Virus record (IMG/VR): IMGVR_UViG_3300033145_001000
Span: 1-27,196 of that record
DNA from: a virus
Direction: 5' to 3' (one strand)
Length of the DNA stretch: 27,196 bases
Translations under genes and position numbers: made by a program
Part shown: positions 22,049-27,196 of the stretch, one piece after another
How positions within the stretch are numbered: the first letter of the stretch is position 1
How the letters are laid out: each line of letters begins with the position of its first letter
The notes under the pieces: model-generated
What the model saw: the letters and a program-made list of their open reading frames with translations, nothing else
Told to the model about the DNA's origin: nothing
The model's database searches: none

Positions 22049-22411
22049 ATGAAAGAAATAAAAAGTTATGATTTACTCGGAAGCGTAGAAGTCTCGTTTT
22101 GGGGCGGTGGCATAGGTTGGATATGGCTTGCCATACATACGACAAAAGAGGGACTTAAAGAAATTGAAAAAGTGCCATTGCAGGATTTCTCACAATTTGG
22201 AGTGGAAAGTGTGGACTATGCAAATTTTGAGGTTTTTGAAAAATCCGAAAGAGTTAAAAATGGAGTATATATAAAAACAGAGACAATTGACCCAATTAAA
22301 ATAATTGAAGCGGGAAAGTCAAAATTAAACAGGGATAGACAGATAGAAAAAGAGGAAATGTTTAATGGCTGTTATGAGGATATATACTATAAATATTGGC
22401 AGGGAAGATGA
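22049..22411 (+). CDS. Hypothetical protein
   Basis: 120 residues; AAGGGGGTGTAAAG leader. N-terminal beta region with a Gly/Trp run (SVEVSFWGGGIGWIWLAIHT), a middle acidic part, and a charged C-terminal helix. No family recognised. Its stop overlaps the next start. Confidence 0.65.
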   Translation: MKEIKSYDLLGSVEVSFWGGGIGWIWLAIHTTKEGLKEIEKVPLQDFSQFGVESVDYANFEVFEKSERVKNGVYIKTETIDPIKIIEAGKSKLNRDRQIEKEEMFNGCYEDIYYKYWQGR

Positions 22412-22656
22412 TGAGTGGAAAAAAACTTTATGAGGTTATTAATGAGGCATTGTGGAGATTAAACTCCGAAGAAATGGAAGACAATTCAGGGCTATATACT
22501 GCTGGAGACATTTTTCAAAACTACACTTGTGATGATATTATGAAAATGCTAACAGACCATAAAGGAGATAAGGGTGCTACTTGGATTTCTCTCAAAAATA
22601 AAAATGGTAAAGAGATATATTTTGCCGAGTATGTTCTCGGCTGGGGATTACTATAA
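22411..22656 (+). CDS. Small protein, paralogue A1 (GKxLYEVINEAL family)
   Basis: 81 residues. Upstream ATGs (22396, 22408) exist, but 22411 aligns exactly with the start of its paralogue at 25607. Shared features: GKxLYEVINEALxxLNS, FQNYT, a short helix with ML, WxSLxNxxGxE and AE near the end. Helix-strand architecture, about 80 residues. Function unknown; duplication suggests a dose or specificity role. Confidence 0.7.
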   Translation: MSGKKLYEVINEALWRLNSEEMEDNSGLYTAGDIFQNYTCDDIMKMLTDHKGDKGATWISLKNKNGKEIYFAEYVLGWGLL

Positions 22657-22669
22657 GGGGAGGTGTGAT

Positions 22670-23218
22670 ATGTATTATAGAGTGAAGGATTTGCAATATT
22701 GGGGATATTTGTCAGATATTTCAGATACGCCGACACTTTTTGGCTCTAAAGAAGAGGTTATAAAGGCATTGGCAGATTATCACAATAGCGATTTCTCTGG
22801 TGTAAGAGATGATGATACTCCATACGAAAACATTTTTGAATTCCTTGCTACACTCAAAAATGAACAAGAACGATTAGAATTCTTGCTGGAACACGGACAG
22901 TGGGAATTAGAAGAGGTGGATATTTTTATAGCAGAGGAAAAAATAAAGGGCTATGATGATAGCTTTTGGTATAATGGATTTATTGCAGAATATAAAAATG
23001 CTAAACTTTATGCTTTAGGAGAAATAAAAGTTGCAGGCAAATATCCGACAACGGAAGACGAATTAGATAAACTGTATGAACTTGGAAAAATTGAGAACAA
23101 TAATTGGTTTGAAATTCTATACACAGATAAAGACGGATATGAGCATAGTCGTGTGTGTGGCTCTGGGTATGAGGGGTCTTTGGCAGAATTGATAGATGTC
23201 GGAAACGGAGAGGTGTGA
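22670..23218 (+). CDS. Acidic hypothetical protein, largest of the early genes seen complete
   Basis: 182 residues from the ATG at 22670, which has GGGGAGGTGTG; in-frame codons upstream lack a ribosome site. Starts MYYRVKDLQYWGYLSD; a middle with many Asp/Glu (QWELEEVDIFIAEEKIKGYD); C-terminal FEILYTDKDGYEHSRVCGSG. Strongly acidic over its whole length, like DNA-mimic antirestriction proteins, but no ArdA or Ocr motif is seen, so this is a guess. Confidence 0.7.
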   Translation: MYYRVKDLQYWGYLSDISDTPTLFGSKEEVIKALADYHNSDFSGVRDDDTPYENIFEFLATLKNEQERLEFLLEHGQWELEEVDIFIAEEKIKGYDDSFWYNGFIAEYKNAKLYALGEIKVAGKYPTTEDELDKLYELGKIENNNWFEILYTDKDGYEHSRVCGSGYEGSLAELIDVGNGEV

Positions 23219-23219
23219 T

Positions 23220-23369
23220 ATGACCTTTTATATTGCCATTATTATTGGAATTGTGGCTATATGGAGTTTTGCTTGGGCTTTGTGTTTTCACTACGTATCT
23301 ACTTGGAAAATTCTTGACAATGTCAGGAACTACCTTGTGGAGACATATATACAAAACAAAATTATATAA
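23220..23369 (+). CDS. 49-residue membrane protein
   Basis: ATG after GGAGAGGTGTG, the start nested at the previous stop. Residues 2-27 are hydrophobic (MTFYIAIIIGIVAIWSFAWA), one membrane span, followed by a charged cytoplasmic or outer tail. Function unknown. Confidence 0.6.
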   Translation: MTFYIAIIIGIVAIWSFAWALCFHYVSTWKILDNVRNYLVETYIQNKII

Positions 23370-23378
23370 GGAGGAGAA

Positions 23379-23636
23379 ATGAAAGGAATTAGAGTTTTTA
23401 AAGCAGAGGAAAATGGATTTGTTGACTACACAGTCATTATTGATGGCAATGCTTATGCTATGGACTTACACCCGTTAAGGTATCGTGGAATAAATCAATA
23501 CTGTGGAACAAAAGAAGAGCTTAATTTGAATAGAAAACTTTGGAAAGAAGTGCGTATCGGAGACCTGTCAGCAGAGATTAAAAAGGCAATATTTATGCGT
23601 TTAAATAATGGGGGAGAAGATGAAGAGCGGAATTGA
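23379..23636 (+). CDS. Hypothetical protein
   Basis: 85 residues; AAGGAGGAG leader. Beta strands (IRVFKAEENGFVDYTVIIDG), a conserved-looking HPLRYRG, then a helix (SAEIKKAIFMRLNN). No family recognised. Overlaps the next small gene by 17 bases. Confidence 0.65.
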   Translation: MKGIRVFKAEENGFVDYTVIIDGNAYAMDLHPLRYRGINQYCGTKEELNLNRKLWKEVRIGDLSAEIKKAIFMRLNNGGEDEERN

Positions 23637-23700
23637 GTTTATCATTGGTTTGTTATTGCTTGGTATTATTGGTTTTATAATAATGACTTATCCAATTTAA
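23620..23700 (+). CDS. 26-residue membrane peptide
   Basis: ATG after GGGGGAG. The sequence MKSGIEFIIGLLLLGIIGFI is followed by a short tail; a single membrane span with one basic residue at the N-terminus. Same size as the peptide at 19933 but different sequence. Confidence 0.5.
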   Translation: MKSGIEFIIGLLLLGIIGFIIMTYPI

Positions 23701-23713
23701 AAGGAGGTGTAAG

Positions 23714-23923
23714 GTGAATAATAGGATTATAGAGTGGAGTAAAAACATTGCAGAGAATTACAATGACGAAACTCAAACAAATATATTGGAAGAATTGAGG
23801 GTGGCATCGGAAGAGATGGGACTTGATTTTGTGGAAATTGACAAACGATGGCAATATTTCACCGCAGGAGAGTATGTTAAATGGGAGGATATAGCATATC
23901 TTTTAACAGGAAAGGAGGTGTGA
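23714..23923 (+). CDS. Small acidic hypothetical protein (GTG start)
   Basis: 69 residues; GTG start with AAAGGAGGTGT. Helical first half (IEWSKNIAENYNDETQTNIL), then FVEIDKRWQYFTAGEYVKW. No family recognised. Confidence 0.65.
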   Translation: MNNRIIEWSKNIAENYNDETQTNILEELRVASEEMGLDFVEIDKRWQYFTAGEYVKWEDIAYLLTGKEV

Positions 23924-23924
23924 G

Positions 23925-24251
23925 GTGAATAAAAAGCTGGTTTTTGTTGAAACGGACAGCCCCGTAGGCGAGTGGGAACTGCCCTCTGTTGTTAAGGTTC
24001 GGAATTGTTCATCGCCGATGAGTGTTGTGGAGTTAAATGAAAGGGTTTATGTTTTCGGAGAATTAGACCCTGATGAGAGAGAACTTGTTAAAAGATGTTT
24101 TACAGGAGAGCTTAAATTGCTTCCTGTCCGTCTTGGTTGGAGGGATTGGGAGTTAGTAAAAGATGGCGTAATGATACACGATGACCACGAAAGAACTTAT
24201 ACTATTTATGTGGAAAAGGATTATACAGCCCCGAAAATAAAAGGAGTATGA
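23925..24251 (+). CDS. Hypothetical protein (GTG start)
   Basis: 108 residues; GTG with AAAGGAGGTGTGAG, one base after the previous stop. Beta-rich, with several Pro and Glu-Leu-Pro turns (SPVGEWELPSVVKVRNC, ERVYVFGELDPDERELVKRC) and an acidic His-containing end (VMIHDDHERTYTIYVEKD). No family recognised. Confidence 0.65.
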   Translation: MNKKLVFVETDSPVGEWELPSVVKVRNCSSPMSVVELNERVYVFGELDPDERELVKRCFTGELKLLPVRLGWRDWELVKDGVMIHDDHERTYTIYVEKDYTAPKIKGV

Positions 24252-24252
24252 G

Positions 24253-24477
24253 ATGAACGATTTATTTTATATGGATATGGGAATTGGACTTAAAATTGCC
24301 CGAACTATATCTCTTATTATGGGTTTTGCTATAATTATAGGATTTATTCTTATTGTTGTCGGAATTATTATTGAACAAATAGTAGAAGAAATAGAGGCAG
24401 AAAGCGGGATAGCGTGGGAAATAACAAAAATGTTTAAGAAAATATATGCAGAATATTTTAAAAATAAGGAGATGTAA
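24253..24477 (+). CDS. Small single-span membrane protein
   Basis: 74 residues; AAAGGAG before ATG. A long hydrophobic stretch at about 14-42 (ISLIMGFAIIIGFILIVVGI) and then an acidic-to-basic cytoplasmic helix (EEIEAESGIAWEITKMFKKIY). Could act at the envelope, for example in superinfection exclusion, but only the topology is seen. Confidence 0.65.
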   Translation: MNDLFYMDMGIGLKIARTISLIMGFAIIIGFILIVVGIIIEQIVEEIEAESGIAWEITKMFKKIYAEYFKNKEM

Positions 24478-24479
24478 TA

Positions 24480-24692
24480 ATGGAAACAGATGAAGAAAAG
24501 AGAAAAGCAGAGTTTCATAAAATGAGAGAGGACTACTATGAGGCATTTATATTTAAAGTTAAATGTGCGTTTAATGATTGTAATTGCACCAATGGAGAAG
24601 AGTTTGAACAGGAGCTTCGGAGAATTTGTATAAACTATGGCATAGACTGGAAGATACTATCCCCTTATTACAATAAGGGAGGTGTAAAGTGA
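24480..24692 (+). CDS. Small Cys-containing helical protein
   Basis: 70 residues; AAGGAGATG leader. Helical and charged; four Cys (CAFNDCNC and RRICINYG) could bind a metal, but spacing does not match a known finger. Its 3' end contains a hairpin over the next gene's ribosome site. Confidence 0.6.
   Translation: METDEEKRKAEFHKMREDYYEAFIFKVKCAFNDCNCTNGEEFEQELRRICINYGIDWKILSPYYNKGGVK
24662..24679 (+). promoter_or_regulatory. Hairpin overlapping a ribosome binding site
   Basis: CCCTTATTACAATAAGGG is a perfect inverted repeat (arms of 6-8 bp). Its right arm contains AAGGG of the site AAGGGAGGTG for the GTG start at 24689. In free mRNA the site would be masked; a ribosome finishing the upstream gene (stop 24690-24692) would open it. 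Confidence 0.5.
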
Positions 24693-24847
24693 AAATCGAA
24701 ATTGAGGATAACCTCATAACCTTGAGGTATAAAGACAAGGAGAAATATAAAGATGACAAAGAGGAGAATAGGGAAATTGTTGACAATACAATAGAGTATG
24801 AAGATGAATATATAATTAATATTATACAAAAAGGAGGTGTCAAATGA
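24689..24847 (+). CDS. 52-residue highly charged protein (GTG start)
   Basis: GTG overlapping the upstream stop; site AAGGGAGGTG. Begins MKIEIEDNLITLRYKDKEKY; more than half the residues are Lys, Glu or Asp. Its end MIIQKGGVK is encoded by the next gene's leader, and the stop overlaps the next start as ATGA. No family recognised. Confidence 0.55.
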   Translation: MKIEIEDNLITLRYKDKEKYKDDKEENREIVDNTIEYEDEYIINIIQKGGVK

Positions 24848-25260
24848 AATTAGAATTAGAAGCCCAAGTATGCAATTTGAAATTGTCAAAGAAATTAAAA
24901 GAGCTTGGAGTTAAGCAAGAAAGTAATTGGTATTGGTATGATATTGTTGGAAAAAGTGAAAAAGAACAAGAAGATAGTGCACATTTAGGCGATGCTGATT
25001 ATGTTCTTGAATTTAAGACATTTAGACCATATTTTGCTACATTTACAGTTGCCCAACTTGGAGAGATGTTGCCAGACGGGATGCAAAGTAATCGCATTGA
25101 TTACCCCGATAAGAAAATATGGCATTCTTGGGCTTGGAATTTTAAACCCTCATTTTTTGCAAAAACCGAAGCCAATGCCAGAGCTAAAATGCTTATCTAT
25201 CTTTTAGAAAACAATTTTATAAAGGAGGTGTCTAATGAAAGTAGTAGAGATTTTTCTTGA
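24844..25260 (+). CDS. Conserved phage protein of unknown function
   Basis: 138 residues; AAAGGAGGTGTC leader. Pattern LSKKLKELGVKQESNWYWYD, then ELGEMLPDG-like QLGEMLPDGMQ, WAWNFKP, and the C-terminal helix TEANARAKMLIYLLENNFI. Proteins of this type, with the same LGVKQES...WY start and AxAKMLIYLLEN end, are common in gut phages and have no assigned role. Overlaps the next gene by 26 bases, because the last nine codons coincide with its ribosome site and start. Confidence 0.75.
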   Translation: MKLELEAQVCNLKLSKKLKELGVKQESNWYWYDIVGKSEKEQEDSAHLGDADYVLEFKTFRPYFATFTVAQLGEMLPDGMQSNRIDYPDKKIWHSWAWNFKPSFFAKTEANARAKMLIYLLENNFIKEVSNESSRDFS

Positions 25261-25387
25261 TGATTTAAAGGATGAAAAGCGAAAGGAGCTTTTAGAGGTA
25301 GTAGGTGTAAAAGAAGAAGATGCTGGAAATTGGGGCGTTGTGCCAATAGCTTCTCTGGAATTTGAGGATGAACGAGATGAAATATAA
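25235..25387 (+). CDS. 50-residue acidic conserved protein
   Basis: ATG with AAAGGAGGTGT. MKVVEIFLDDLKDEKRKELL, then GNWGVVPIASLEFEDE. The short VEIFLDDL-helix-NWxVxPIA plan is seen in many small proteins of phages and conjugative elements, role unknown. Overlaps both neighbours. Confidence 0.65.
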   Translation: MKVVEIFLDDLKDEKRKELLEVVGVKEEDAGNWGVVPIASLEFEDERDEI

Positions 25388-25610
25388 GAGATGTTCTAAT
25401 TGCGGGGCTATTTTAGATAGCATAGACAAGATGGGAATAGCTGCGTATGGATATATGGATGTGGATATAGAAAGCGGCGAAGATGTTGGCTTTCATTTCA
25501 ATGGCAGAGCTGAATACTATTGTAAAAACTGCGATTTCTTGTTAGGTGAAACATACACGGATATGCAAGATTACTGTAATAAACTACAAAACAAGGAGGA
25601 AAGATTATGA
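25377..25610 (+). CDS. Zinc-ribbon protein, paralogue B1
   Basis: 77 residues from the ATG at 25377, which aligns with its paralogue's start; an earlier in-frame ATG (25362) would only add MRMNE. CSNC (C6, C9) and CKNC (C49, C52) make a four-Cys zinc ribbon, with a strand-rich insert between and an acidic C-terminal helix. May bind nucleic acid or a host protein. Same family as the gene at 25856. Confidence 0.7.
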   Translation: MKYKRCSNCGAILDSIDKMGIAAYGYMDVDIESGEDVGFHFNGRAEYYCKNCDFLLGETYTDMQDYCNKLQNKEERL

Positions 25611-25843
25611 CAGGAAAAGAGCTTTATGAAGTAATAAATGAGGCATTGGGGAAACTTAATTCATCGGAAGCAATATATGATGCGAAATTGTATTTCTCCA
25701 AAACAGAATTCCAAAACTATACGGTAGAACAAATCGTAGAAATGTTAAAGAAGAATAAGGGGAGCAATCACAAAAGCTGGCTTTCGTTAGACAATCAAGA
25801 TGGACAAGAAGGCTACTGTGCGGAATTTATCATTATTGAATAA
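25607..25843 (+). CDS. Small protein, paralogue A2 (GKxLYEVINEAL family)
   Basis: 78 residues; AAGGAGGAAAG leader, ATGA overlap with the previous gene. Begins MTGKELYEVINEALGKLNSS and shares FQNYT, WxSLxNxxGxE and AE with the protein at 22411. Lies between the two zinc-ribbon paralogues. Confidence 0.7.
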   Translation: MTGKELYEVINEALGKLNSSEAIYDAKLYFSKTEFQNYTVEQIVEMLKKNKGSNHKSWLSLDNQDGQEGYCAEFIIIE

Positions 25844-25855
25844 AGGAGGTGCAAA

Positions 25856-26140
25856 ATGAAGTATCTTAAATGTAAGCATTGTGGAAAGGTTCTTGACAAT
25901 CTTGATTTAATTGGTTTCTCGGAAAATGGAGACCAAACTTGGAAATTTTTTAACAGCGATGGAGAGATTGTTTGGGAGCGTAATGAATTTTATTCTGGAA
26001 ATGATGCAGGTGTATTTTATTGCAAGGAGTGTGGGAAAGAAATAAGGAAAGATTATAATGATATGGTGGGCTATTTAGATAAACTTGCAGAGGAGGAGGA
26101 AAAACGTGAAAAGGATAGTATGCGAATTAAGGAAAAATAG
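25856..26140 (+). CDS. Zinc-ribbon protein, paralogue B2
   Basis: 94 residues; AAAGGAGGTGC leader. CKHC (C6, C9) and CKEC (C56, C59) zinc ribbon; similar to the protein at 25377 in the first 15 residues and around the second Cys pair (FYCKECGKEIRKDYNDM), with a longer middle loop containing two Trp and a Lys/Glu tail of about 20 residues. Confidence 0.7.
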   Translation: MKYLKCKHCGKVLDNLDLIGFSENGDQTWKFFNSDGEIVWERNEFYSGNDAGVFYCKECGKEIRKDYNDMVGYLDKLAEEEEKREKDSMRIKEK

Positions 26141-26345
26141 GGTATGCCGACATACGTTTTTTGATAATTATGGGAAAAGTTCTCTACTAATCTGGGAATA
26201 CTTGGGTAAATATTACACACTTTACTCAAATTCAAGATGGTCAGAGAAACAGCCGTCAATTTTCTCTACTCTAAAAACTCTAAAAAAATATATAGAGCAA
26301 AGAGGCAGTGGATTTGACAAAAATCAAAAAATCATTATACTATAA
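26106..26345 (+). CDS. Basic hypothetical protein (GTG start)
   Basis: 79 residues from GTG at 26106, chosen because GAGGAGGAGG lies 5-6 bases upstream; the frame is open further back but without a site. Overlaps the previous gene by 35 bases. Basic N-terminus (MKRIVCELRKNRVCRHTFF), middle strand pair (SSLLIWEYLGKYYTLYSNS), basic end. No family recognised. Confidence 0.6.
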   Translation: MKRIVCELRKNRVCRHTFFDNYGKSSLLIWEYLGKYYTLYSNSRWSEKQPSIFSTLKTLKKYIEQRGSGFDKNQKIIIL

Positions 26346-26358
26346 GGAGGTATAAAAG

Positions 26359-26643
26359 ATGAAACAAATAATTAACGGGAAACAATATAACACAGAAACA
26401 GCAATTTTAGTTGCAAGTAATAACTATTGGGATGGTCATAATTGGGAGAGGGGTGGACGAAATACTTTTTTATACAAAACTAAAAAGGGAAATTTCTTTC
26501 TTTATTACGCTACATTGTGGCAAGGGGAAAGAGATTATATAGAGCCAATTTCTACAAATGAAGCGAAATATTATTATGAGAATTTACCTGAACACCCCAT
26601 AAAGTATAAAGAGGTGTTTGGCGTAGAACCTGAAGAGGCATAA
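26359..26643 (+). CDS. Conserved mobile-element protein of unknown function
   Basis: 94 residues; AAGGAGGTATAAAAG leader. Plan: KQIINGKQYNTETAILVASN, then RNTFLYKTKKGNFFLYY, then STNEAKYYYENL and a C-terminal helix ending FGVEP. Small proteins of the INGKxYxTETA...LYxTKxGxFFLY type are common on Firmicutes plasmids, ICEs and phages; none has a known function. Confidence 0.75.
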   Translation: MKQIINGKQYNTETAILVASNNYWDGHNWERGGRNTFLYKTKKGNFFLYYATLWQGERDYIEPISTNEAKYYYENLPEHPIKYKEVFGVEPEEA

Positions 26644-26918
26644 TGTTAGGAGTTATGTATCAGGAGTTGAAAAGGACATTTGACAGCCCCGAAGAATTTT
26701 GTGAGCTGGTTGACGAAGATACTTACAAAAGGATACTTGAGAGGGGTTTTGTTGGAATAGTAAGCTCTACTAATTGGAACTTACTTGACCTTCACGAATA
26801 TATGGCAAGGGAGATTATAGAAAAAATATATGAAAGGAGGAGATATGGAAAGAAGAAGAACGATGCTAATGGGATTACCAAGTTCTGGGAAAACAAGGTT
26901 GGTAGTGAGTCAGTTTGA
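26643..26918 (+). CDS. Hypothetical protein
   Basis: 91 residues; the start overlaps the upstream stop (TAATG). Helical: YQELKRTFDSPEEFCELVDE, then LHEYMAREIIEKIYERRRYG. It overlaps the ATPase gene by 74 bases, so the last ~24 codons (from GKKKNDANG) share DNA with that gene. No family recognised. Confidence 0.55.
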   Translation: MLGVMYQELKRTFDSPEEFCELVDEDTYKRILERGFVGIVSSTNWNLLDLHEYMAREIIEKIYERRRYGKKKNDANGITKFWENKVGSESV

Positions 26919-27196
26919 TTACTACCCTAAACCACTTGCTTTCTTTAGCGAAATGCCAGAGACGGTAATTAGAGAAACTGCAAAATTCTATGAAGCATCT
27001 ATGGAAGGAATAGAAATAATTATGCGAACTCCTACAATAGAGGAATTGCAATCTATGGAGGAAAGAGGATATAAAACTGTTATTGTTGACCATATTTTGA
27101 GAATAAAGAAAATATCTTCATCTAAAACACGAGAGATACTTCAGGAGATGCTTGAAGAATCTTTAATCGAGTGGGTAATTATAGCCCACTTAATGA
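26845..27196 (+). CDS. P-loop NTPase (AAA_24/Sak4-like), 5' part
   Basis: ATG with AAAGGAGG; 117 codons visible, open at the right edge. Walker A GLPSSGKT (residues 10-17) close to the N-terminus, PKPLAFFSEMPE strand, and KTVIVDHI (Walker B-like, ending in Asp) followed by a predicted sensor strand EWVIIAHLM. The short N-terminus and order resemble phage AAA_24/Sak4-type single-strand annealing or RecA-like ATPases, which would place replication/recombination genes beyond the window. It could be another small P-loop protein. Confidence 0.75.
   Translation, partial: MERRRTMLMGLPSSGKTRLVVSQFDYYPKPLAFFSEMPETVIRETAKFYEASMEGIEIIMRTPTIEELQSMEERGYKTVIVDHILRIKKISSSKTREILQEMLEESLIEWVIIAHLM

Noticed and set aside
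19076-27196. CRISPR array or insertion sequence in the early region
   Set aside because: No regular repeat-spacer pattern and no transposase or terminal inverted repeats seen; repeats there are paralogous genes and shared leaders.

Overview
The window looks like part of the genome of a tailed dsDNA phage or prophage with a long non-contractile tail (siphovirus-like: tape measure, tube and frameshifted chaperone are present, and no sheath gene is seen). Base composition is AT-rich. All three stop codons end intact genes, so the standard code applies. Nearly every gene has a strong GGAGG-type ribosome site. A low-GC, anaerobic Firmicutes-like host fits, but that is inference. No integrase, repressor, lysis or complete replication gene lies inside the window.

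Layout. (1) Positions 1-17796, minus strand: one tightly packed late operon read right to left: two small genes, small and large terminase, a Mu gp29-like portal, a Mu I-like protease with an in-frame scaffold start, decoration protein, major capsid protein, four head-tail joining/completion genes, tail tube, tail chaperone with a -1 frameshift, tape measure, distal tail and hub proteins, a large fibronectin-type tail fibre, then small tip genes running off the left edge. (2) Positions 17797-19075: about 1.3 kb without a convincing gene. The left part (17.87-18.35 kb) carries three tRNA-like folds on the minus strand. The middle has a perfect 16-bp A/T hairpin. The right part (18.5-19.05 kb) is full of short inverted and repeated motifs and ends in a textbook sigma-54 (-24/-12) promoter. 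(3) Positions 19076-27196, plus strand: about 33 mostly tiny genes (26-182 codons), presumably early/accessory, closely spaced and sharing an almost identical leader of the form GGRGGTGT-AAA-ATG. A sigma-70-type promoter lies at 20454-20481. A P-loop ATPase runs off the right edge.

How it works together (inference): two divergent transcription units meet at the 17.8-19.1 kb control region. The right arm would be switched on by RpoN holoenzyme and an activator bound to the GGGTAAA inverted repeats about 120-350 bp upstream. The left arm makes the virion. Translation in both arms is heavily coupled by ATGA/TAATG overlaps. The most unusual parts are the sigma-54 control of a phage early operon, the tRNA-like RNA cluster and the repeat-rich control region.
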